From NCBI RefSeq assembly GCF_004664715.2, contig NC_051069.1, forward strand, positions 14,570,226 to 14,634,225: a DNA stretch of 64,000 nt. Direction: 5' to 3'. Positions within the stretch are counted from its first letter, which is position 1. The number at the start of each line of letters is the position of its first letter. Below, in pieces: positions 56,271 to 64,000 of this stretch. The notes under the pieces were generated by a model. It was not told where the DNA came from, ran no database searches, and worked only from the letters and a program-made list of their open reading frames with translations. The translations under genes and the position numbers were made by a program. This DNA comes from Peromyscus leucopus. Lineage: Eukaryota; Chordata; Mammalia; Rodentia; Cricetidae.

Positions 56271-56743
56271 AAAATAATACCAATGCAATCAAATCATTAT
56301 CAGGGATAGAGGCATGAAGGTTGTGGGAAGTCCCAGGAAATAGCTGCCCCGATACAAGGTGGCCAGACAGGAGACTGGAAGAGGTAACTCCCGTGAAAAC
56401 TGCCAGGAGCAGTAGGCTGGGGTCGCACACTTCTGCTGCCTAAGAGAATGGGGCCTCGGCCTTTTCCTATCTTCTAAAGAGCAGCGAGTGCAGCCCATTG
56501 GCCAGAGCCTCTTGGCAAAGGAGCCTGAGCAAGGCAGTCCCAACGCTCCTGAGCTTTGCCATACACTGAAAGCATGATGTGTACGTGGAGAGGGGCCAGG
56601 CTGACTGACACCTGATAATAACCACTGTCACTCCTTTCTGTTAGCTGCTTGATGAGGTCAGTTCATTCCAGGTGACCCCAGAAATGCCACAGGAGCTGAG
56701 ACCTTTGTGCCGGTGAATAATAAACTTGTGCCTCATTGAAGTC

Positions 56744-56779
56744 ACTGTTTGAACTGCTGGGACTGTTTGAACTGCTGAG
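56744..56779. repeat. 18-bp tandem duplication
   Basis: 'actgtttgaactgctggg' is followed at once by 'actgtttgaactgctgag'. Confidence 0.93.
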
Positions 56780-57480
56780 CCACTGTCCCGATGCGCCTCG
56801 GAGAAGTGTAAGATGAGGTCTGAGAGGTGTCACTTCCAGCATGTGCACTATTGATGTCACCAGAGGACCAATTTAGCCCAGCCATCCATAGTAGAGAAAT
56901 AGCCCTCAGACTGACAAAGCAGTATTCAAAACTGTGGGGGGCCTGTGCCGAACGAGGGCCATTGGATCTGCTCAAAGCAGCTGGATGGAGCTCAGAGGGG
57001 TTGAGGGGTTGGGAGAGACTTCCTAGAAGAGACATCACATTGCAGGAGATGGAGAAGAAAAAAGAAGGCTTTCCAGGGAAGGTCTCTTTTTCCTTCCACT
57101 CCAGAGCTACATCACCTTGCCAGCCTGCCTTGCTTCCAACCTTTATCCACTGCTGGTCAGCACTTCTGGCTGTTCCTGGCCATAGGATCTGCAGGAAACC
57201 AGGACCATGGGTGTTCTGGTGGTGCAGCTTGGAGACTGGCCTTGGAAATGGGAAGAAATGAGGTTAGGATGTTTTAATAAGGTGGTGCTGAGGACAAAGT
57301 AAATGCATTCAAGGAAAGGCTTGAACAGTGGCTCACCCTGCCTCCCTTATCCTGGGGCTCCTCACTTCCAGTGGCGCTTTTAGCTCACCTGTAGCCTAGG
57401 GACTAAAGACTATCCTGTGGACCTCCATGAAGACCCAGGGGCTGGCCTACACTCAGCCAGCTGGTCTCTCTTGATCTGTC
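56780..57480. other. Unique sequence, nothing recognised
   Basis: A 144-codon plus-strand frame (56827-57261) has no family motif. Confidence 0.35.
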
Positions 57481-57494
57481 ATTGGTCAAAGCAG

Positions 57495-57720
57495 GTGTCA
57501 GGATGTACATTCAGAGACCAAGGTCAAGGTTTGATCTATGACCAAGGTGGGACTCTTCAGGCTAAAAAAATCATCCTGGGCAGGCTAGAAACTAGGTCAG
57601 GGCAGAGACCAGCTTGTGACAAGGTTAGCCTTAGCCTTGGGTCATAGCTTAGTCTGGGACAAGGACCAGAGCTCTCTCTAGGCACTGGTGCAGAATTCAG
57701 CCTGGGGCCGGAGTCTGGGT
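57495..57720 (+). repeat. Degenerate 24-bp minisatellite
   Basis: Roughly nine units of 23-28 bp, mostly 24, each with a 'gac(c)aaggt' or 'caggct'-type ending. The unit 'caaggtttgatctatg' + 'accaaggt' agrees with the 18.1-kb minisatellite consensus at about 16 of 24 positions; all but one mismatch are transitions. More decayed than that array. Confidence 0.55.
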
Positions 57721-58173
57721 GGTTTGGTAGGAAAGGGGCATGAAGCAAACACTGGGTGTGTTTGTTCACTTTTGTGCATTGCTCAAATAACAAAGCAAAA
57801 TTTGGGGCTATGTTGGTATATATGTGATTTCTTCCTCTGAGTCATCTTTACCCTTCCTCTGGTTTCTGAGGCCTTCTCCTCAGTCTTCCCTCAAGCCTGG
57901 CATCTAGACCTTCAAGCCCTTTGGTAGAAGAGAGCAGGCAACCTTTAAGGGAGCAATAAGCTGTTAGTATTCTCACAGAAGTTCAGTTAGCCTTCTTGCT
58001 GAAGCCAGGCGTGAGGCCAGCTGAGCAGGTGCCTAACACGGGGCAGACTGGTGGACTCCCAGATTCCTGCAGTGTATTAGACACAAGTGCCAGGGCGCCC
58101 TGAAACCCAGGGGCCGTCAGCAGGCGGGTGGACAGCGGCTGGGAAGCAGCCAGCACTGTTGAGTTGGGATAGA

Positions 58174-58192
58174 GGGTGGGCGGGTGGGGGTG
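58174..58192 (+). other. G-quadruplex motif
   Basis: GGG-T-GGG-C-GGG-T-GGGGG: four G-runs with single-nucleotide loops, just upstream of the candidate conserved block. Confidence 0.75.
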
Positions 58193-58460
58193 GAGACTTA
58201 CTCAGCTTGTTATTCAGCATGCCCCAGGGCGGGTGATAGCAATTTACCAGTTGTCAGTGATGGAGTAGCCCAGGAAAGGCAAGGGAACCCCCATGCCCAG
58301 GCCCTCATGGGCATTCTCAGCTGCTAAAGGAAATACGAATTGACATTAAGTGACAAGATTGAAAATGTAATTAAGGCAGATGGAACTAACTGGCAAGGAT
58401 GAAAACCATTCCCTAGGCTTTGATATTTAAAGTGAGGTCACAGGACAACCCTAGCCTGGC
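58193..58460. promoter_or_regulatory. Strong candidate conserved non-coding element
   Basis: 'gcttgttattcagcatgccc', 'gatagcaatttaccagttgt', 'ggaaatacgaattgacatta', 'gaaaatgtaattaaggcag' and 'gctttgatatttaaagtg' make an AT-core, repeat-free block with TAATTA and TCF/LEF-like (CTTTGATA) sites. Confidence 0.42.
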
Positions 58461-59635
58461 CACACAACCAGCAAAGAGGAGGCAAGAACGAACTTTCGGA
58501 TGGTGGCCAAGATCTGTGGGGGGCAGAGGGAGAGCAAATGGCTTCAGCAGCATTGGAAGAGATTTAGATCAGATAGGAGGAGAAAATTCCTGGAGATGAG
58601 AGGGGTTAAATGTTGACACGTTCATAATGCCATCTCAATTTCCCACAGACACATATGCATCCTTTCTGCACAGGTTTGGACACAGTTCTGGACAACCTGA
58701 CCATTCCGAAATCCGTAGAATAAGAAATGACTCCATCTTTAAATGAGAATGCTGTCTGGGTAGTGGTCAAGAGGAAGGGGCTCTGTGTGTCACAAGTCCC
58801 CAGAGCCTTCCCGCTGGCCAGAGCCAGGGAAGCAGGAGTGTCCCACTCCATGAACGTGAATGCACATACTTAACTCTGGGGAATCTCTCCAAGGGATGCC
58901 CTCTTCCCCCTTGGGGCTATTGCCCCTCAGCTGTCCAGGAACAGAGCAGATGTGAGTCCACAGAGGAAGCAGACAGGCTGCCTGGCCCTGGGTCTTGTGT
59001 GAGAGGGAAACCCAGGGCTGTGGCTACCGTCCGTGGGGAGCGTCACGGGAGGGGGATGACCACAGTCTGAGGATGACTCACCCGAGAGTCAGGAGTTCAG
59101 TACCAACATCTGGGCAGCCTTGCTTTGCCAACCACCGCGGAGACCAACTTAGCTTGCTGAGATGGATGGCACTGGCCAGCTTTATTGGCCTCCATTCTCC
59201 ACAGATCCTGTGCCAGTTCTCTGTGCTGGGCAATGGGGCAGGCTGAGTAAGTGGCTTCTTTGTGTTTGGTGAGCTCGCAGATTGGCAGGAAATAAGAGGC
59301 TCCTATTTAAGTCCAGGGCAGTGGTCCAGTCCCCACTTACCAAGTGTCTTCTCTGTAAAAGGAAGGAGGAGGGCACGGGCTCACTGTGGAGCCTAAGGAA
59401 ATGCTTTGTAGTTTTCTTGAGGGCAGAAACCTGCTAAGCAAGTAGACATGAGAAAAATGCTTAGCTGGTAACTCAAGGCACCGAGTGGCCTTGTGCAGAT
59501 GGGCAAGGGGAAAGATAAGCTCGCCACAGCTGGGAGTGGACGGTGCACGCTACTTAGGAGGGATAGATCTAGGACATGGACAGGGTGGGAAAGAATGGCT
59601 CAGAACTGAGAAGACTGAGGGGCAGGGGCGGGGGG
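58461..59635. other. Unique sequence, nothing recognised
   Basis: No exon or repeat; ends in a G-rich run (59.63 kb). Confidence 0.35.
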
Positions 59636-60155
59636 GGGGTGGCTCAGTGGACAAAGGCCCTGCCATGTAAGCACAAGGACCTGAGTTTAGAGCCTCAGCA
59701 TCCAATGTCAAAACCCACATGTGGCAGTTCATGCCCGTCACCCCAGCTCTAGGGAGTAGAGACAGACAGATCCTGGGGGCTCACTGGCGATCCAATCTAG
59801 CCAAAATAGTGAATTCCGGGCTTGGTGAGAGATCCGGTCTCAAAGCATAAGGTGGAGCTGGGTGGTGGTGGTAGTACATGCTTTTAAATCCCATCACTCA
59901 GGAGACAGGGGCAGGAGGATCTCTGTGAGTTCGAGGCCAGCCTGGTGTACAGAGAGAGTTCCAGGGTAGCCAGAGCTACACAGAGAAGCCTTGTCTTGAA
60001 AAACCAAAAATAAATAGATAAAGTGGAGAATGATACAGGAAGACATCCTGATGGCAACCTCTGGACTGCACATGTGACCGCTTGGACAAGCACAGCCCCG
60101 GCCCCATACGTGTGCAGACATGCATACACCACCCCCACACTGACACCATGCATAC
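59636..60155 (+). repeat. Composite tRNA/B1-type SINE split by a B1
   Basis: Left part 'ggtggctcagtggacaaagg' to 'gagagatccggtctcaaagc'; right part 'agaatgatacaggaagacat' to 'tgcatacaccacccccac'. The two halves are collinear once the B1 at 59857-60017 is removed. Confidence 0.85.
59847..60027 (+). mobile_element. B1 SINE nested in a composite SINE, with target duplication
   Basis: Body 59857-60017 ('gctgggtggtggtggtagt' to 'ccttgtcttgaaaaacc' and an A-rich tail). Flanked by 'ataaggtgga' (59847-59856) and 'ataaagtgga' (60018-60027). Confidence 0.9.
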
Positions 60156-61099
60156 ACAATGAAAAGATGGAATGCATCCTGGGTGTGTTTGATTGATAAG
60201 GGTGAAAACAGTGTTGAGAAAGAGTTTTTCTGAACATTAGGACTGTACTGAGGCTGGGGGATGGAGAATAGCTCCTTGATGGCTTCAGCAGCTGTGAGGA
60301 GGCTGTGGTCCAATGTTCTCTGTGAGACCTTGTTCTTAGACTGGTCCCTTCCCCAAGTAGATGGATCTGTCTCCAGGAGGTTAGGCCACATCTTTACAAA
60401 CAGGGCCTCGTAACCCTCGCTCTTGCATGTGTGGAGCAGAAGTTAAAAAGCCAGACTGGAATAAATTGATAACTGTCTACCGTGGGGATGGTGAAGAGAT
60501 CAGTCACTTTGCACCTGCCCACGGCTAAGAGGTGACAAGATGTACGTGGGTGAGGAGGCCGGTGAACCAGTCCCCTCTGTTCATTGGGCACTTGGCAGAG
60601 AGAGCTCTGAGGCCAACCTTTCAGACCCTGGTCACCGTGGAGGTTGTAACTTAGACAAGTTGGTACTGACATTTGTTGGGCTATCTTTCTTCACAGGGCA
60701 CATCCTTGTTATGGATACTGAGCGTCAAACAGGCCAGCATTGCTCCGAGATTGGAGAATCTCTTTCATCTCAAGCACCCTATCCATTCATCCATCACAGG
60801 CCCAGCATTTACGCCTGCAGCCAGAACTCCAGTCTATCACAGAAAGATTTAGTGGGGACACGAAGTCGTAATTTATGTTACTCTTCCTCTCTTTCAGGGG
60901 CAGTCTTTCTGATGCATCTCTACTTCTGAGGTACTGTCCCTCAATGTATGTGTGTGCCCACTGGCAACTCTCTTTGGGGAGACCCTCCCCACTGTTTTTT
61001 ACCAATGCCAGACTCTCATTTGGGGGAAGCCCTTCCCTTCCCTGTGACCTTGGAGAAAGAACCCTGGAGTCTGCACTACGGTATGAGTGTATCTGAGCC
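60156..61099. other. Unique sequence, nothing recognised
   Basis: A pyrimidine-AG 'cttcctctctttcag' at about 60.89 kb could mimic an acceptor, but no coding-like frame follows. Confidence 0.35.
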
Positions 61100-61440
61100 T
61101 GGTCAGGTATTTATCACTGTGACCAAGTAGCCTATGGAAACAAATTAAAGTAGAAGGGTTAGTTAGTTTTAGCCTGTGGCTCCGGAGACTTCAGGTCCAT
61201 GGTTCTTGGCACCATGAATGGGCCTGCAGTAAGACAGAGAGTCACAGCGGCAGGAGCAAATGGTAGCGAATACTCACCTCACAATGCAAGGGAGGCAGAA
61301 AGGGAGAGAGGGAGGGGCCCTGGGCAAGAGACACCTAAGGACCTACTTTCTCCAGCCAGGCTGTACCTTCTAAAATTTGCAGAACTTCCTCAAGTAGCTG
61401 GGGGTCACGCTGCCTCTTTATATCCAAACCCTAATAGGCC
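61100..61440. repeat. Rodent interspersed repeat of about 340 bp, family not named
   Basis: 'tttatcactgtgaccaagta', 'gcaagggaggcagaaaggga', 'ctactttctccagccaggc' and 'ctctttatatccaaacc' are ordered phrases of a known rodent-type dispersed repeat; class uncertain. Confidence 0.5.
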
Positions 61441-61869
61441 TAATCATGATTTGCTGTTGGATCCTGGAGTCTGAGCATCACAGGACAACCAGGATGACTG
61501 CAAGGGGCTGATGGCAGGTCCAGGTACCAACCGTGTGGCCTGAAGTCACTTTCTTCATTAGGAGCCCTTCCCCATCCCACTGTTTCCTCCATAGAACAGA
61601 GAGTTCATTGATGAGTTCTGCTACTTCTTCCTACTCTAAAGCTGGGGAGCCAGGTAGCAATACATCAACCATTTTGGGGCTTAGCCTAGTAAAGTGTGGG
61701 CATCCTGGAATTGCAGAGGGAAGTCAGAACCAAGAACCAAGTGAGTCATGAGAAAGCATCCCTAATTGCTCATCATACTGTAGGGATCTCAAAAAAGCTA
61801 TTCTTTCAGGAGGAGGTGCTAGTCCCCCACTGTTCCTTCTGTTCATAGACCTTCTTTCTCCCCTGGTTT

Positions 61870-62225
61870 CCTTTGTTGTATATACAGACTGTACAGTGCT
61901 TCATAAGGACATTTTCAGACATGTACGAGCACATATGCTGAGTATATCCATATGTTGAGCGTATCCATCCATACCTTCTGCCCTTCCCTTTCTCCTCTGT
62001 GTCCCTCTGAGATAGTTTCCTGAGACAACTTCATGGGTACTTTCATGTCAGATACAGAAACGTGATTTGATTTATCTGTGTAAAATCTAGGGACCACATA
62101 TGAGAGAAAACACAATATGGAACCAAGCCTGGCTAAGTTCACTTAATCTCCAGCTACGTTTGGTTTCTGCAATGACAGTGTGTTCTTTAAGGCTGAGGAA
62201 AATCCCACTGTTCCATCACAATCCC
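61870..62225 (-). mobile_element. LINE-1 fragment (3' part), antisense
   Basis: 'acagtgcttcataaggacat', 'ctcctctgtgtccctctgag', 'gatttgatttatctgtgtaa' and 'gggaccacatatgagagaaa' are plus-strand readings of the complement of L1 ORF2/3' sequence. No intact frame. Confidence 0.65.
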
Positions 62226-62629
62226 ACCAGGCCAACACCTGACATTCAATGGCCTCAGAGTTCATCTCAAGAAAGGTGAAAGTGATGGAGAACCTGGGCA
62301 TTCAAATTCAGTGTTCTCAGGTCAGGGGAAGTGTTTGCATTTGAATTTCCTTGGTCCCTGTTGGACTTTTCCATGGCTGTCACTAGCTGCCCAAAGCTAT
62401 GAACTTTAGGGCCCCTTTCAGAAAAGGTTGTTCTAGAATAAAGTGGTGTGAGGTAAGGATGACATGGAGGTAGCTGATTGGCTCTAAACCCTAACTAAAT
62501 AGAATGCTTAGTGACCGAACTAAAGGAGAAGGCTGTTCTATGGCTTCCTTTCTTTTCTTTCTTCCTACATTGGTGATGGAAGCCATGTAAGCCAGACCCT
62601 ACCACTGAGCCCATCCCCAGCCTTATGTT

Positions 62630-63000
62630 TTGATTTTGAACCTGAAATATATTCACATGGTTCAAAAATAAAAAAGTATAGAAAGCCTGTTTTAGTACAA
62701 CATAAAATCCACCCAAATCTCACTAGCATTCACATAAATGGCTGTTAGTTCATTACAAAGTCTATATAAGCAAGCAAAATATACATCCGTACTTTTTCCT
62801 GTTTTCACAGAAGTTAAAATCCTACCCATGCTATTCTGTTTTCATTTCTTTTTCCTCCTTTCCTTCCTTTCTTCCTACTTTCTTTTTTGTTGAGAGAGGA
62901 CCTCATGTATCCCCAGTCTTTTCCACTTCTTAATATGTTCCTGCATTCTTTTTCACAGCTGCAGAGTACTCCATTGCAGAATTTACACAGAGTCTAGAAT
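62630..63000 (-). mobile_element. Ancient L1M-type LINE-1 fragment, antisense
   Basis: 'attcacatggttcaaaaata', 'cattctttttcacagctgc' and 'agagtactccattgcag' follow the order of an old mammalian L1 end. A short B1-like piece ('ttgagagaggacctcatg') interrupts it near 62.89 kb. Confidence 0.55.
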
Positions 63001-63479
63001 CTTAGACCCCAGCATCCATGAAGAAGTGCATGACGTAAGATGACGACTCACAGAAGGGCTACTACACAGAGGAAGCCATTTCACAACATGATCGATCTTC
63101 ATCTGACTTTCTGTCAACAGCCACTGTGATTTGTTGAATAATTTTTCAATGTAACAGTTCCTAATTCTTCTATGACTTGATTGAGTGAAAACACTCTAAT
63201 TTCTTCTAACACTGCTGTTCACTGGCCAGGATCAGAACGAGTTTGCCATCATATCTGCCTGTAACACAGGCTTTGAGGCCATTTTGGTTGTTGTTGATGT
63301 TCAGTTGGTTTGCTTTTCCCCATAGATGCCCATGTATCTTAAATTTAGAATTACTTTTAAGTTGTAACCTTATCAGTCTTACTCTTTACGGTGATTTTCA
63401 ACTACTGTGTACAAAGGCTGGATGTTATCATCTCTTTTTCATATAACACAATTAAATGCAATATCACACATTAAAAAAA
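63001..63479. other. AT-rich sequence, nothing recognised
   Basis: Probably old repeat or unique DNA; no motif cluster I can support. Confidence 0.35.
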
Positions 63480-63965
63480 AAATATTCCCGTGTCCAAATA
63501 GGTTTGAAGTGGTTTTACAGGAAAGCAAAGCTTCGGCAGAGAGTTATTTGAGATAAGAAGTCATGTGACTCGGAGCGGCTGCTCCCAGGCTTTGCAGAGG
63601 AGTGAGTGGAGCTGTAAAGACGCTGAGCAGCATCCCGGGGTTCTTATCCATTAGGTCTGAGATAGACAAGTAAACTGTGAGCAAGCAAGTTTGTTCTCTC
63701 TGGGGCTTTGACCCTCCTCTCTCCTAGAAGGCTTGGTGAATGGGAAAGAGAGAGCGGCAGCCTCCACTGAAAATACTGAGCTTGTGGCGATTAATCACTC
63801 ACTTTAGCTCTGAGGTCCTGGCAGCTCAGACCAAAGTAGAAGCAAAAGGATATAGTGTTCTCCCCGCCAGAACAAAAGGCCAGTTTTCAGGGGACATAAA
63901 CAGGCTCCCGGCATTAAATTCTAAGCGGAATTTATCATGGGAGCCATTACTTAAGGTACACTGAG
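63480..63965. promoter_or_regulatory. Strong candidate conserved non-coding element
   Basis: Repeat-free, mixed AT/CpG texture: 'gtggcgattaatcactcac' (TAATC/ATTA, bicoid-like GGATTA complement), 'gggacataaacaggctccc' (forkhead-like), 'gcattaaattctaagcgg' and 'ggttcttatccattaggtc' (GATA-like TTATCC). Runs nearly to the window end and may continue beyond it. Confidence 0.42.
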
Positions 63966-64000
63966 CTACGAGCCGGAGAGCAATCTTCCTGAGTTCCGTA

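Noticed and set aside
1..64000. Endogenous retrovirus or LTR element
   Set aside because: I found no primer-binding site, gag/pol/env-like frame or recognisable paired LTRs; two unnamed repeats (8.2 and 61.1 kb) could be solo LTRs but I cannot support that.
1..64000. CRISPR array, bacterial operon or mobile defence system
   Set aside because: All regular arrays are microsatellites or minisatellites without unique spacers, and the repeat content is that of a rodent nuclear genome.

Overview
The window looks like non-coding nuclear DNA from a muroid rodent, most likely a cricetid (hamster, deer mouse or vole type). The main evidence is its interspersed repeats: 7SL-derived B1 SINEs, tRNA-derived B2/B3-like SINEs, ID-headed B4 SINEs, composite tRNA/B1-type SINEs and rodent Lx-type L1 3' ends. 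The B1 at 11.5 kb carries the 'tttgcgcctttcctggga' segment that I associate with cricetid B1s; that lineage call is from memory, not from an alignment. Long (CA)n tracts, older mammalian repeats (MIR, L2, hAT-Charlie) and intermediate GC content also fit a mammalian euchromatic region. I see no bacterial, viral, organellar, CRISPR, rRNA or functional tRNA feature.

No open frame in the window is convincing as a gene. The long frames are shadows of microsatellites, SINEs or chance. The only stretch that looks even partly coding is a short Lys/Arg-rich minus-strand frame at about 21.39-21.51 kb, which could be the last coding exon of an unidentified gene. I keep it at low confidence. The region is therefore probably an intron or intergenic interval.

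Layout. 0-12 kb: a B4, MIRs, a degraded hAT copy, an Lx 3' end (5.1-5.8 kb), a minus-strand retrocopied mRNA 3' end with target-site duplications (6.08-6.37 kb), and a young B1 whose head has expanded into a CGG-type repeat (11.5-11.76 kb). 12-24 kb: unique sequence with regulatory-looking blocks, a CpG- and G-rich patch (13.4-14.3 kb), a 68-bp duplicated segment (17.2 and 18.0 kb), a 14-unit 24-bp minisatellite (18.14-18.47 kb), two hAT copies with 8-bp target duplications, and several SINEs. 24-40 kb: mostly unique, with the strongest AT-core, homeodomain-site-rich blocks at 25.7 and 31.0-31.35 kb, an ancient hAT at 32.8 kb, a 15-bp-arm palindrome at 38.6 kb and a 278-nt uninterrupted pyrimidine tract at 39.4 kb. 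40-48 kb: a truncated Lx insertion with a perfect 14-bp target duplication inside an older repeat, then SINEs and microsatellites. 48-64 kb: unique blocks at 49.4, 54.0, 58.3 and 63.5-63.95 kb that look conserved, a second degenerate 24-bp minisatellite at 57.5 kb, nested SINEs at 59.6-60.2 kb and minus-strand L1 remnants at 61.9-63.0 kb.

If the window has a function, it is most likely cis-regulatory: several 100-400 bp repeat-free blocks rich in TAAT-core and other developmental factor motifs lie between retroposons. That is inference and needs a cross-species alignment. Repeat family names are given only where I recognise the diagnostic sequence; several SINE subfamily assignments are tentative.
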